Assembly: GCF_026625565.1 (NCBI RefSeq)
Contig: NZ_CP112998.1
Span: forward strand, 5,420,001 to 5,484,000
Direction: 5' to 3'
Length of the DNA stretch: 64,000 bases
Origin: Dyadobacter pollutisoli
Lineage (GTDB): Bacteria; Bacteroidota; Bacteroidia; Cytophagales; Spirosomataceae
Of this stretch, positions 43,132 through 52,968 are shown in pieces. Made by a program: the position numbers and the translations under genes. Each line of letters begins with the position of its first letter. Position 1 is the first letter of the stretch. The notes beneath the pieces are model-generated. The model did not search any database. It was not told the DNA's origin and saw only the letters and a program-made list of their open reading frames with translations.

Positions 43132-44343
43132 ATGACCAGCACTATGGAAATTTTCGAAAAGCGGTTACTCAGAATCCAGACAGAACACGACCGGGTACTT
43201 TCGCAGCAAAACCTCCCTATCGAGTATGGAAATGGCATTTATGACCGTTATCAGCTTCCTGTACTTACGGCCGCACATGTCCCGATCTTTTGGGAATACG
43301 ACCTCAATCCTGACACCAATCCTTTTTTAATGAAACGGTTTGGGATCAATTCTACATTCAATGCAGGGGCGATCAAATTGAATGGAAGGTACTTGGTGGT
43401 GGCCCGTGTCGAGGGCTACGATCGCAAGTCGTTTTTTGCTGTGGCCGAAAGCGAGAATGGAATCGATCATTTCAAATTCTGGGAATACCCCTTGCAAATC
43501 CCCGAAACAGATGTACCTGACGGAAATGTGTACGATATTCGGATTACCAGACACGAGGACGGCTGGATCTACGGGCTTTTTTGTACGGAACGAAGAGATC
43601 CCAACGCCGCACCAGAAGACCAGTCAGCCGCCATTGCTCAATGTGGTATCGCCCGTACCAAAGATTTAAAGACCTGGCAGCGCCTCCCCGATCTTAAAAC
43701 GCCGTCGCCACAACAGCGAAATGTAGTACTGCATCCGGAGTTTGTGAATGGGCAATATGCCTTCTACACACGTCCTCAGGACGGTTTTATCGAAGCCGGG
43801 ACCGGTGGGGGCATTGCTTTGGGGTTGTCGAGATCCATTGAAAATGCTGAAATTGAAAAAGAAGATATCGTTGACCAAAAGCAATATCATACGGTTTATG
43901 AGCTAAAAAACGGTCAGGGTCCCACGCCGATCAAAACCACCAAGGGCTGGCTGCACCTCGCTCATGGCGTCCGTAGTACCGCTGCCGGCCTGCGTTATGT
44001 TCTGTATCTTTTTTTAACCGATCTCGATGATCTGACCAAGATGATCTGTAAGCCTGGCGGATATTTTCTTGCGCCCGAAGGTGAAGAACGGATCGGCGAT
44101 GTTTCTAATGTTGTTTTTTGCAATGGATGGATACTCAACGAGGACGGGACGGTGTTCATCTATTACGCCTCTTCCGACACCCGGCTGCACGTGGCTACCT
44201 CCACTCTGGAAAAACTCCTGAATTATGTTTGCAATACCCCCGAGGACAGTTTCAGTTCGGCTTCGTCAAGCGAAACGTTAACCATGCTGATCAACAAGAA
44301 CCTCACTTACCTGAATTTGAAACACCCCGAATCCGTCGGGTAG
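43132..44343 (+). CDS. GH130 4-O-beta-D-mannosyl-D-glucose phosphorylase
   Basis: This cytoplasmic enzyme of about 403 residues splits beta-1,4-mannosylglucose with phosphate into mannose-1-phosphate and glucose. It follows the known B. fragilis enzyme closely: YDRYQLPVLTAAHVPIFWEYDL, NAGAIKLNGRYLVVARVEGYDRKSFFAVAES, QQRNVVLHPEFVNGQYAFYTRPQDGFIEAG and LAHGVRSTAAGLRYVLYLF. The start may be the ATG at 43132 or at 43144; an open frame from 43069 overlaps the symporter and is not supported. It is in an operon with the symporter. The mannobiose 2-epimerase and the mannanase usually found with it are not in this window. Confidence 0.93.
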   Translation: MTSTMEIFEKRLLRIQTEHDRVLSQQNLPIEYGNGIYDRYQLPVLTAAHVPIFWEYDLNPDTNPFLMKRFGINSTFNAGAIKLNGRYLVVARVEGYDRKSFFAVAESENGIDHFKFWEYPLQIPETDVPDGNVYDIRITRHEDGWIYGLFCTERRDPNAAPEDQSAAIAQCGIARTKDLKTWQRLPDLKTPSPQQRNVVLHPEFVNGQYAFYTRPQDGFIEAGTGGGIALGLSRSIENAEIEKEDIVDQKQYHTVYELKNGQGPTPIKTTKGWLHLAHGVRSTAAGLRYVLYLFLTDLDDLTKMICKPGGYFLAPEGEERIGDVSNVVFCNGWILNEDGTVFIYYASSDTRLHVATSTLEKLLNYVCNTPEDSFSSASSSETLTMLINKNLTYLNLKHPESVG

Positions 44344-44563
44344 CGTAGCTGCGTATAGAGGCTAACGATAATTAAGTCAGGAAGGGTTAAAATACTGCAT
44401 AGCACTTTTTTATTTCACGCAGGGTTCGAATTTTAATCAATAGGCCCTCAGACTCTCCAATTAAACTTTTCAGATAAAAATTTTAATATTAACATTAAAG
44501 CCAGGTTAAAAATGTGTTATTTTTAGATAAAAAAGCACTATATAACTATGGATCAAGCGGTGG

Positions 44564-44571
44564 TATATTTG
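44564..44571 (+). promoter_or_regulatory. -7 box of the second susCD operon
   Basis: TATATTTG matches TAnnTTTG, 58 bp before the ATG at 44630. The string TATATTTGACT is shared with susC-1. The 286-bp spacer upstream holds no gene or clear terminator. Confidence 0.55.
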
Positions 44572-44629
44572 ACTCGAATTTTAGTCTTATGCCCTTGTTT
44601 AACCTAATGATTACCAGACTTAAAAGTGT

Positions 44630-47600
44630 ATGAAAAAAAATTTACTGATTAAGATGTTGGTTCTGTTCTCTGTGCTCGCTCTACCGGGCTATGCGCAGGA
44701 AATGACAGTATCCGGGAAAGTAAGTGATGCGACCGGCGGCGAAATAGCCGGAGTAAACGTGGTGGTAAAAGGAACGACCAGAGGTACCACCACCAATGAC
44801 AAAGGAGATTACAGTATCTCGGTCGAAAAAGGCAAAACTTTAACATTCAGCTACATTGGTTACGTTACTAAGGAAGTAGCAGCCAATGCATCGATTTTGA
44901 ACATTGCGCTGGCGGCAGAAGCCACCGCACTGAATGAAGTAGTCGTAACCGCCTTGGGTATTAGCCGTGAAAAAAGATCGCTGGCTTATTCTATTACGGA
45001 AGTAAACGGTGCCAATATGACCGCAGCGCGCGAATCCAACCTCGGTAATGCCCTTGCTGGACGGGTGGCTGGTGTGAACGTGAGCAAAATTGCCTCCGGT
45101 CCGGCAGGCTCTTCACGGGTTATCATTCGTGGTAATAAATCGTTACAGGGTAACAACCAGCCGTTGTACGTAATCGACGGTATCCCAATGGATAACAACA
45201 ACTTTGGTCAGGCCGGCCTTTGGGGCGGTTCGGATGAAGGAGATGGTCTTTCCAGTATCAACCCTGACGATATTGAGTCGGTTGTCGTGCTGAAAGGCGC
45301 GAATGCTGCGGCCCTCTACGGCTCACGTGCTGCAAATGGTGTCATTAACGTTACCACCAAGCGCGGAACGAAAAGAAAAGGGCTTGGCATTGAGTTTGGC
45401 TCAAATTATGTATTTGAAAAGTTAAATGACCTATCAGACTTACAACATTCTTATGGCACAGGCTCCTACGTAAACGGCGTTGCATCGAAACCAACAAGCC
45501 AGACACAGGCTTACGAATGGGGTGACGATTCATGGGGGCCCAAATATGACAATAGCCAGTTCTTGGGCTTCGACGGAAAAATGCGCCCATATGCCTACCA
45601 GGGCGACAATTTTTCTCGTTTTTACAAAACAGGACACGCCTTCACCAATAACCTTGCACTATCGGGCGGAAACGAAACACAAAGTTTCAGAGCGTCGGTA
45701 ACCAACCTCAACAGCACCACCATTATTCCTAACTCCGGTTACGACAGGATTAACCTATCGTTGTCGACCAATGCTAAATTCGGTAAAAGGCTGACATTGG
45801 ATGCAAAAGTGCTTTATTCAGAAGAAAAAGCAAAAAACCGCCCGAATGTTTCCGATTCACCTGGTAACGCGATCCAGGCGCTGTGGCGTACTCCCGGCAG
45901 CTATAATGTCCTTGACTACTATGGCGATCCTAACAAACCAGGCGCAATCCCTGCCGGAACCGACGCGAACAGCCTGAGTATTTTCGGAAAACAGGTAGGT
46001 GAAGAATTCCAGCAAGCAAGCAATAACTGGGGCCAGAACCCTTACTGGGTATCTTATCAGTTTATTAAAACCGACAAAAAGAACCGCTTCATCAGTTCCG
46101 GCGCATTGAAATACCAGCTTACCGACTGGCTCTATATTCAGGGACGCGTAGGTCTTGACAAATACCAGCGCCGTGCCGAAGGCCTTACACCGGAAGGAAC
46201 TGGTTATCAGCGTGGTGGCGCAAGAAGCATGGGCACCTGGAATGTGCAGGAACTTAATGCAGAATATACCGTCGGATTTAACAAAGACTTCGGGAAAATT
46301 GGTATCAACGCTTTTGCCGGTGGTAACCGCATGAGAAGAAAATACGATTTTGTGAACGCTTATGGTAATGGTTTCAATGTTCAATTCTTCCCTGCCCTGA
46401 ACAATGTTAAGGGTAAATCGTGGGACTACGACTTCCGGGAAAGCGGCATCAATTCACTACTGGGATCGGCTGAATTTTCTTATGACGGCTATCTTTTCCT
46501 GAACGCCACCGCCCGTAATGACTGGTTCTCAGTTTTGAACCCTGAGACTAACAGTATCCTTTACCCGTCTATCGGAACCAGCTTTGTATTCTCCGATGCA
46601 ATAAAGGGCCTTCCTTCTTGGCTGTCATACGGAAAGGTGAGAGCTTCATGGGCGCAGGTAGGTAATGCTACTATTGACGCTTACTCAACTAACCTGACTT
46701 ACTCGTTGAACGGTAACCCACACATGGGCTATCCGATGGCATCATTCTCACAGGCAATGGGCAACGGCGGTAATATTCCAAATCCGAACCTGAAACCATT
46801 GACCGTAACTGAAACAGAATTTGGTATCGACTTCCGCGTATTCAACAACAAACTGGGCGTCGATTTCACTTACTATGATCAGCAGACCACGGACGATATC
46901 CTGAACGCAACCATTTCCCGCGCCAGCGGCTTTGGGAGTACTTCTGTAAATCTTGGCAAGATGCAAAACAAAGGTATAGAGTTGTTGCTAACTGCTACTC
47001 CGCTTAAAAGCAGCACACTGAACTGGGACATCAGTTTGAATCTCGCAAAAAACAACAACAAGGTTAAAGCGCTGATTGAAGGCACAAACGAGCTGGTGAT
47101 GGACGAGCCTCGTACCCGTAACTCTTACATTAAAAACATCGTGGGACAGCCATTCGGTATGATCACCGGACGTGTTCAGAAACTGTCACCAGACGGTCAG
47201 CCCGTATTTTACAGCGATGGTCGTCCTGTTGGATCGGCCGGGTATGAGATCATTGGCAACGGTATTGCGAAACTTACGGGTGGTTTGACCAACTCATTCA
47301 ACTACAAAGGCTTCGATCTTTCATTCCTTGTTGACTTCAAATGGGGTGGAGATATTCTTTCGGGAACCAATATGCGCCTGACCCAATGGGGTGTGAGCCA
47401 GCAATCGCTGCAAGGAAGAGATGGTGAAGCTCCGCTGACCGTTACAGGGGTAACTCAGGAGGGTACAGTATATAAACCGTTCACCAAAACCCTTTCCCCA
47501 CGAGAAGCTTATGACTACTGGCAGTCTGTCGGTGGCGAGGCTGACGCGGTAACGCCAATGTTCCTTTACGATGCTTCTTTTATCAAATTGAGACAATTGA

Positions 47601-47815
47601 CGGTAGGCTACACAGTACCAAAAAGACTACTCGAGAAAACCCCGCTGCAAAACCTGAGCATTTCGTTCGTAGGTCGTAACCTCGCTATCCTGTTCAAAAA
47701 CATCGATAACGTAGATCCCGAATCAACCTACTCTAACGGAAACTCGCAAGGGTTTGACTATTTCGGTTTCCCATCGACACGCAGTTACGGTTTCAACTTG
47801 AGAGCAACATTCTAA
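44630..47815 (+). CDS. SusC/RagA-family TonB-linked outer-membrane transporter (second pair)
   Basis: This 1061-residue protein has a signal peptide (ending GYAQ), a carboxypeptidase-regulatory-like domain (VSGKVSDATGGEIAGVNVVV), a plug with the SusC signature (LNEVVVTALGISREKRSLAYS) and a large barrel. It should import an oligosaccharide with its SusD partner, which begins 10 bp downstream. It follows the symporter-phosphorylase operon on the same strand, so the substrate is probably a beta-mannoside, although a separate promoter is present and no extracellular mannanase is seen. Confidence 0.95.
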   Translation: MKKNLLIKMLVLFSVLALPGYAQEMTVSGKVSDATGGEIAGVNVVVKGTTRGTTTNDKGDYSISVEKGKTLTFSYIGYVTKEVAANASILNIALAAEATALNEVVVTALGISREKRSLAYSITEVNGANMTAARESNLGNALAGRVAGVNVSKIASGPAGSSRVIIRGNKSLQGNNQPLYVIDGIPMDNNNFGQAGLWGGSDEGDGLSSINPDDIESVVVLKGANAAALYGSRAANGVINVTTKRGTKRKGLGIEFGSNYVFEKLNDLSDLQHSYGTGSYVNGVASKPTSQTQAYEWGDDSWGPKYDNSQFLGFDGKMRPYAYQGDNFSRFYKTGHAFTNNLALSGGNETQSFRASVTNLNSTTIIPNSGYDRINLSLSTNAKFGKRLTLDAKVLYSEEKAKNRPNVSDSPGNAIQALWRTPGSYNVLDYYGDPNKPGAIPAGTDANSLSIFGKQVGEEFQQASNNWGQNPYWVSYQFIKTDKKNRFISSGALKYQLTDWLYIQGRVGLDKYQRRAEGLTPEGTGYQRGGARSMGTWNVQELNAEYTVGFNKDFGKIGINAFAGGNRMRRKYDFVNAYGNGFNVQFFPALNNVKGKSWDYDFRESGINSLLGSAEFSYDGYLFLNATARNDWFSVLNPETNSILYPSIGTSFVFSDAIKGLPSWLSYGKVRASWAQVGNATIDAYSTNLTYSLNGNPHMGYPMASFSQAMGNGGNIPNPNLKPLTVTETEFGIDFRVFNNKLGVDFTYYDQQTTDDILNATISRASGFGSTSVNLGKMQNKGIELLLTATPLKSSTLNWDISLNLAKNNNKVKALIEGTNELVMDEPRTRNSYIKNIVGQPFGMITGRVQKLSPDGQPVFYSDGRPVGSAGYEIIGNGIAKLTGGLTNSFNYKGFDLSFLVDFKWGGDILSGTNMRLTQWGVSQQSLQGRDGEAPLTVTGVTQEGTVYKPFTKTLSPREAYDYWQSVGGEADAVTPMFLYDASFIKLRQLTVGYTVPKRLLEKTPLQNLSISFVGRNLAILFKNIDNVDPESTYSNGNSQGFDYFGFPSTRSYGFNLRATF

Positions 47816-47825
47816 TTATCCTGAC

Positions 47826-49424
47826 ATGAAAAATTTGACTAAATACTTAAAATATAGTTTGGCTGTTGTGCTTGCGTCGGGCTGCGACACGAATCAGCTG
47901 CACGACTTGAACATTAACCCGCAGGCGCTGAACCAGGTAAATCTGAACCTGATCTTCACATCGGCGGAACTTGGTATTGCTTCCAACGGTACAACAGGCG
48001 ATAACCGTTACATCGACTGGCGTACCAACATCGGTATGTGCGCCTATGCGATCCAGCAGCTGGCTAATGCAGGTGGCGGCATTGCTCCGGGCGACAAATA
48101 CACGGTGAATGCGGAAACCAATGCTGCGCCATTCGATTTTACATACAATGATCAATTGAAAAATATCGCCGAAATCCTGAAACAGTCAGGCCCTGGTGGA
48201 TTTGCGGAAGGTAAATATCTGAATATGCGTCAGGCAGCACGTATTCTTCGTGCTTTCAGCTTCGCCCGTGTGACTGACTTTTACGGCAATATCCCCTACT
48301 CCGAAGCCAATAAGGGTACGGAAGGTATTTTCTTCCCGAAATACGATTCCCAGGATGTCGTTTACGCCGATCTGCTGAAAGAACTGGATGAAGCTTCCTC
48401 GGCGCTGAGCGCTTCAAATGGGGATGAAGGTTTTGCCGCAGCCGATTTCCTCTATAAAGGTGATATTGCGAAGTGGAAGAAATTTGGTTATTCCCTGATG
48501 TTGCGTCTCGCTATGCGTATTTCCAATGTAGATGCAACCAAAGCTGCAACTTATGTGACCAAAGCAGCGGCGGGAGGCGTATTTGCAAGCAATGCTGACA
48601 ATGTGTGGGTGGCAATGGCCGACGGACCAAGCGAATGGGTGAACCAGAATGGTATCTCACGCGCATTCGATCCAGGGGACGGCGGACAGCCTGCATATCT
48701 GAGCGCCAAGTTGGTTGACTTTCTGAAAGGAACCAATGCTGCCAGTGTTGCCGACGATGATCCACGTTTGATGATCATTAGTGGCGGAATCGGCGATTGG
48801 ACTGCGGCCGGCTACACACCAATCACCGTTGATCCTCTGAAACAGAAAGGTATGCCGAATGGCTTCGACCAGGCGATGCTAGACAAGCTGGAAGGACAGG
48901 CAGTTATATTACCCAAAACGTATTCCCGCATTAATGTAAAAATGTTACAGGATTCTGATCCATACATGATCATGAACTATGGAGAAGTGGAGTTACTACT
49001 TGCTGAAGCCATTGAGAGAAAAATCGGCACAGGTATTGCTGGAACTGCCAAGTCGCATTATGATGCTGGTGTGAAGGCATCGATGCAAATGTATACACCT
49101 TATGATGCTTCATTGACTGTTTCCGATGCAGCCGTAACTTCTTATCTTACGACTTACCCTTATGGCGTGACCAAACCTGCATTGGAAATGATCGGAGAGC
49201 AGCTATGGGTGAACAAGTTCTTTAACTGGTGGGAAGCATGGTCGGACTGGAGAAGAACAGGGTTTCCTAAACTGACACCGACCAATTATCCAGGTAACGT
49301 AACGGGGGGAACCATCCCTGTAAGACTTAGATACCCTACTAACGAATTAGCAGGAAATCCAAATTATCAAACCGGCGCAACATTGCCGGACGAGTTTACT
49401 ACCAAAGTTTGGTGGGACAAATAG
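47826..49424 (+). CDS. SusD/RagB-like surface lipoprotein (second pair, SusD-like 2 type)
   Basis: This 532-residue lipoprotein is the binding partner of SusC-2. Its signal peptide ends in the lipobox LASGC, with lipidation at C20, followed by DTNQLHDLNINPQALNQV, the usual start of the SusD-like 2 subgroup. The segment ARILRAFSFARVTDFYGNIPYSEA is characteristic. The two genes are 10 bp apart. A terminator follows 22 bp after the stop. Confidence 0.94.
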   Translation: MKNLTKYLKYSLAVVLASGCDTNQLHDLNINPQALNQVNLNLIFTSAELGIASNGTTGDNRYIDWRTNIGMCAYAIQQLANAGGGIAPGDKYTVNAETNAAPFDFTYNDQLKNIAEILKQSGPGGFAEGKYLNMRQAARILRAFSFARVTDFYGNIPYSEANKGTEGIFFPKYDSQDVVYADLLKELDEASSALSASNGDEGFAAADFLYKGDIAKWKKFGYSLMLRLAMRISNVDATKAATYVTKAAAGGVFASNADNVWVAMADGPSEWVNQNGISRAFDPGDGGQPAYLSAKLVDFLKGTNAASVADDDPRLMIISGGIGDWTAAGYTPITVDPLKQKGMPNGFDQAMLDKLEGQAVILPKTYSRINVKMLQDSDPYMIMNYGEVELLLAEAIERKIGTGIAGTAKSHYDAGVKASMQMYTPYDASLTVSDAAVTSYLTTYPYGVTKPALEMIGEQLWVNKFFNWWEAWSDWRRTGFPKLTPTNYPGNVTGGTIPVRLRYPTNELAGNPNYQTGATLPDEFTTKVWWDK

Positions 49425-49446
49425 TATAAATTAGTAGATATAATTC

Positions 49447-49480
49447 AAAAGATGTCCTGAATATTTTGGGGCATCTTTTT
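49447..49480 (+). terminator. Terminator of the second susCD operon
   Basis: AAAAGATGTCC (49447-49457) pairs with GGGCATCTTTT (49469-49479), with one G-T wobble, around an 11-nt loop, and is followed by more T. Confidence 0.75.
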
Positions 49481-49535
49481 GTTTTTTATCCTAATTTTGA
49501 AACTCACGCCATTTCTACTCATTATCCATTCCAAT

Positions 49536-50051
49536 ATGATACAGTCATTTACAGCGACAGCCGATAAGGATGTTGTTTTTGCAAAAGTCCAGCAGTTTAT
49601 AGACGAACAAGGGTTCACAGTGGTAAGTAAGGATCATTCCCGTCCGTGGGGTGGTTTTTTTGTTTTGGAAGAAAGTGAAGCTCCGAAGTTTATCTCCACA
49701 TTTTTCCCTCACCTCTCGCTGGAAGACTTTGCCGGATATGAAAAACTAAGCCCAAAAATATTGGTAGTAGCACCTAATAAGCGTCTATCGTGGCAATATC
49801 ATCACCGTCGTGCGGAAATCTGGAAAGTAATTGGCGGAAAAGCGGGAATCGTTATCAGCGATACAGATGAAGAAACGGAATTAAAGCAACTACCTATCGG
49901 CACTGTCATTAATTTGAAAAAAGGAGAACGTCACCGTTTGGTTGGTGTTGATGAGTGGGGCTTTGTTGCAGAAATCTGGCAGCATACCGATCCTAGCAAC
50001 CCATCCGATGAAGACGATATTGTAAGGGTGCAGGATGACTTCGGAAGATAA
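49536..50051 (+). CDS. Cupin protein resembling the mannose-6-phosphate isomerase (type II) domain
   Basis: This 171-residue cupin resembles the phosphomannose isomerase domain of ManC-type proteins: RPWGGFFVLEES is the start of the fold, LSWQYHHRRAEIWKVIGGKAGIV carries the metal-binding histidines, and GERHRLVG the later one. If active, it would turn mannose-6-phosphate into fructose-6-phosphate, which fits the mannose-1-phosphate made by the GH130 enzyme once a mutase acts. The ATG at 49536 is chosen; an upstream start at 49479 adds hydrophobic residues lying in the promoter area. A TAATTTTG box at 49492-49499 could drive it. Confidence 0.8.
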   Translation: MIQSFTATADKDVVFAKVQQFIDEQGFTVVSKDHSRPWGGFFVLEESEAPKFISTFFPHLSLEDFAGYEKLSPKILVVAPNKRLSWQYHHRRAEIWKVIGGKAGIVISDTDEETELKQLPIGTVINLKKGERHRLVGVDEWGFVAEIWQHTDPSNPSDEDDIVRVQDDFGR

Positions 50052-50089
50052 TAGCCTTTAGATTTACTAAACCACTTAACTCGACAACC

Positions 50090-50986
50090 ATGAAATTCGG
50101 AAAAGTTGATGACCCAGATCATATTGATTTTACCTTACCTCCCGATCCGTCGGCCAACAAAAAACTTTTGGAAGCCGCAAAGCCGGAAGGTAAGCCGAAT
50201 ATTTACATTGGTTGCGCTAAGTGGAACAAGGCAGATCTTAAAAGTTTTTATCCCAAAGGTACCAAGGACGAACTCGCTTATTACGCGACCCAATTCAACA
50301 GTATCGAGCTAAATGCGACGTTTTACAATAACTTCCCGGTAGAAACCATCGAAGGCTGGTACAATAAAACGCCGGCAGGATTCAAGTTTTTCCCAAAACT
50401 GCATCAGGGTATCAGTCACTGGAAACGGCTGAAAGAAGCAAAGGAGCAAACAGACATTTATCTGGATGGCATTGCGAATTTGCAAGAAAAGCTGGGTATG
50501 CTGTTTCTGCAGTTGCCGGACAATTTTGGCCCAAAAAACTGGGAAGCATTGAAAGCCTATCTTGAAGAATGGCCCTCAGGCTTCCCACTGGCGCTGGAAC
50601 TAAGGCATACCGGCTGGTACGACGGCACCTGGAATAGCGACGACCTTTACGATTTGCTGGAAAGGAAAAACATCACGCACATTGTTACCGATTCTGCCGG
50701 TCGTCGTGACCTGCTCCATATGCGCCTCACCACCCCAACTGCCTTCATACGTTACAATGGAGCCAATGTAGATTCCGACTATACGAGGCTGGACGATTGG
50801 TTTGAGCGCCTGAAACTTTGGGTAAATGAAGGAATTCAAAACATCTACTTCTTTGTCCATCAAAACCATGAGGAAGCTTCGCCGCTTTTGTCAGCCTACC
50901 TCATTAAAAAGTTTAACGATGAACTGGGGACCGGTTTGAAAATTCCGGCGGATCCGAAAAGTACTGCACAAGGCAAGATATTTTAA
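50090..50986 (+). CDS. DUF72 domain-containing protein
   Basis: This 298-residue cytoplasmic protein belongs to the DUF72 (YecE-like) family, a TIM-barrel of unknown function. It shows the family segments YIGCAKWNKADLKSFYPKG, YYATQFNSIELNATFYNNFP, LFLQLPDNFGPKNW, LELRHTGWY and YFFVHQNHEEASPL. It starts 38 bp after the cupin gene on the same strand and may be cotranscribed. The N-terminus is about 35 residues longer than in the short members. Confidence 0.92.
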   Translation: MKFGKVDDPDHIDFTLPPDPSANKKLLEAAKPEGKPNIYIGCAKWNKADLKSFYPKGTKDELAYYATQFNSIELNATFYNNFPVETIEGWYNKTPAGFKFFPKLHQGISHWKRLKEAKEQTDIYLDGIANLQEKLGMLFLQLPDNFGPKNWEALKAYLEEWPSGFPLALELRHTGWYDGTWNSDDLYDLLERKNITHIVTDSAGRRDLLHMRLTTPTAFIRYNGANVDSDYTRLDDWFERLKLWVNEGIQNIYFFVHQNHEEASPLLSAYLIKKFNDELGTGLKIPADPKSTAQGKIF

Positions 50987-50987
50987 G

Positions 50988-51020
50988 AAAATGGCCCGGA
51001 TTTAACCTCCGGGCCATTTT
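50988..51020. terminator. Shared terminator between DUF72 and phosphodiesterase genes
   Basis: A perfect 12-bp stem (AAAATGGCCCGG with 51009-51020) around a 9-nt loop. It fits exactly between the two convergent stop codons, with A and T tracts on both sides. Confidence 0.88.
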
Positions 51021-51967
51021 TATTTGAGTTCAAAGGCTACACCTTGCACGGGAAATATCAGATTTACTCCTAGTGAATTAGCTGATCTAAGCTGCTTTTT
51101 AATCGTCTCTTCGTTGTTGCCTGTTGGCTTAATGTGCGTTACGATCACATTTAGGCCTGTTACATTTTCCAATCCGCTCAGTTCAGCAAGCCGATTTAAT
51201 TCTTTCATAAACCATTTGGGAGTCAGATGTCCGTATAGTTTTTTATCAGGTTGCTCATTGGGATATGATACTTCTAAAAATACCCCTTTCAGCTTTTTGG
51301 ACTTTACTAACGGCGCTACTGCATTCCAGACCACTTTCATTTTGCCTGTTCCTTCCACATCATCGGATCCGGTATCTCCAAAATAAAGGATATGGTTCCC
51401 ATTGTTAGAAATCAGAAAAGCAGCACTTTCGTAAGGATTAGAATGGCTTAGTTTGTAAGCTTTCATGACCATTTGCGTGTTGTCAATTGGGGTATGTACT
51501 TCCTCGGTCAAGACATTATATCTGTATTTTCTCAAAACCGGCGCATTACCGTCACTTCCCATATTGGGCCAGCTCTGCCAGTTGAAATAATGATTCTTGA
51601 TCACTTCAATGCATTTGTCAAACCCATAAATATTCTTGGCAGTGTCATCAATGGAGTTAATGATCATTCCAGACAAATGATCGAGGTGCGGGTGCGAGAT
51701 CAGGTAGGCTTTGAGGTATTGTTTCAAAACAATGTCAGGTTTCACATTGAAAACTCCATTTGCGATCGCCTTTTCAATTCCCTGGCTCACACTACCACCA
51801 TCAAAACACACATAATCGTTCGAATTAGCAGGCGCGACCATATACGCCGACATATTGCCATCCATATTTCCACCTTTCACACCGAGCGGAACTACTTTAA
51901 AACCTCCCTGTGCAAAAGATGATGAAAACGAAAGGAGTAAGAGACAAAGGAAGCTGGCTGCTCGCAT
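51020..51967 (-). CDS. Secreted class II 3',5'-cyclic-nucleotide phosphodiesterase
   Basis: This 315-residue protein has a signal peptide (MRAASFLCLLLLSFSSSFAQ) and a metallo-beta-lactamase-like fold with the class II cyclic phosphodiesterase signature H-P-H-L-D-H (ISHPHLDHLSG). A GDTGSDD segment and the late VTHIKPTG give further metal ligands. By family it cleaves cyclic AMP or GMP, here outside the cytoplasm. I chose the ATG at 51967; an upstream start at 52015 would place 16 polar residues before the signal. It stands alone. Confidence 0.88.
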   Translation of the reverse strand: MRAASFLCLLLLSFSSSFAQGGFKVVPLGVKGGNMDGNMSAYMVAPANSNDYVCFDGGSVSQGIEKAIANGVFNVKPDIVLKQYLKAYLISHPHLDHLSGMIINSIDDTAKNIYGFDKCIEVIKNHYFNWQSWPNMGSDGNAPVLRKYRYNVLTEEVHTPIDNTQMVMKAYKLSHSNPYESAAFLISNNGNHILYFGDTGSDDVEGTGKMKVVWNAVAPLVKSKKLKGVFLEVSYPNEQPDKKLYGHLTPKWFMKELNRLAELSGLENVTGLNVIVTHIKPTGNNEETIKKQLRSANSLGVNLIFPVQGVAFELK

Positions 51968-52092
51968 GATTTTATGTTCGGAAATTACCTGGCAATATTC
52001 ATTAATAATTCGCAATTGACGAAGTGGGTAACGTTAATTTCTGCGTCAGTTAGCCTGGAACATCGTAAATTGTAGCCTCAGAAATGTAATTT

Positions 52093-52542
52093 ATGACACG
52101 CATCAAACGTACCAACAGCGACGATCCCGATTTTCAAAAACTGACGCAGGCCCTGGACGTCGAACTATGCAGGATATACAATACACAACAAGCTGACTAC
52201 GAAGAATTCAACCGCATTGCTGATCTGGCCACGGTAGTTTTGGCTTACGAAAATGACATTCCGGTCGGGTGTGGCTGTTTTAAAAAATATGATGACACTA
52301 CTATCGAAATCAAACGAATGTATGTGGAGGCGGATGTCCGTGGAAAAGGAATTGCGTCACGGATCGTGGGTGAACTGGAAACCTGGGCATTGGAATTAAA
52401 AAACGATTCTGCGATACTTGAAACTGGCAAAAAACAACCAGAAGCGATCGCGATGTACCACAAACTAGGATATTTTCCTATCGAGCGATACGGTCAATAT
52501 TCCGATCTGGACAATAGTGTCCGCATGAGGAAGCAGTTATAA
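52093..52542 (+). CDS. GNAT-family N-acetyltransferase
   Basis: This 149-residue protein has the GNAT fold. The acetyl-CoA-binding loop is VRGKGIASRIVGELE (R/Q-x-x-G-x-G/A), preceded by the strand IEIKRMYVEADV and followed by AIAMYHKLGYFPIERYG. The acceptor is unknown. It is followed 44 bp later by the VOC-family gene on the same strand. Confidence 0.9.
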   Translation: MTRIKRTNSDDPDFQKLTQALDVELCRIYNTQQADYEEFNRIADLATVVLAYENDIPVGCGCFKKYDDTTIEIKRMYVEADVRGKGIASRIVGELETWALELKNDSAILETGKKQPEAIAMYHKLGYFPIERYGQYSDLDNSVRMRKQL

Positions 52543-52586
52543 ATGCGCCGGTATGTACTTTTAATTCAAACTTCAACTACACTTCG

Positions 52587-52961
52587 ATGACAAAGAAAAT
52601 ACTGGGATTAAGGACCAACATTTATAAAGTTACCGACATCAGCGAAGCCAAGGAATGGTACGCAGCAGCTTTCGGAACCAGACCTTACTTCGACGAACCG
52701 TTCTATGTCGGCTTCAACATTGCAGGTTTTGAACTTGGGTTACAGCCAGACGACACCCCCGCCACTGAAAAAACGGACAATGTTGTGACCTATTGGGGAG
52801 TGGGAGACATTCAATCTGAGTATGACGCATTTATCGCAGCAGGTGCTACTGAGCACGAAGCTCCAACGAATGTCGGCGGAGAAATCATAGTAGCTTCCGT
52901 AAAAGATCCGTGGGGAAATGTGATTGGATTGATATACAATCCAGAATTTGAGATCGAATGA
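52587..52961 (+). CDS. VOC-family (glyoxalase-like) protein
   Basis: This 124-residue protein has the paired beta-alpha-beta-beta-beta units of the vicinal oxygen chelate superfamily: DISEAKEWYAAAFGTRPYF and YVGFNIAGFELGLQ in the first half, VKDPWGNVIGLIYNPEFE in the second. The metal-ligand glutamates and substrate cannot be assigned. It may be cotranscribed with the GNAT gene. It converges with the higA-2 gene at a 7-bp distance. Confidence 0.88.
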   Translation: MTKKILGLRTNIYKVTDISEAKEWYAAAFGTRPYFDEPFYVGFNIAGFELGLQPDDTPATEKTDNVVTYWGVGDIQSEYDAFIAAGATEHEAPTNVGGEIIVASVKDPWGNVIGLIYNPEFEIE

Positions 52962-52968
52962 TGCCTGC

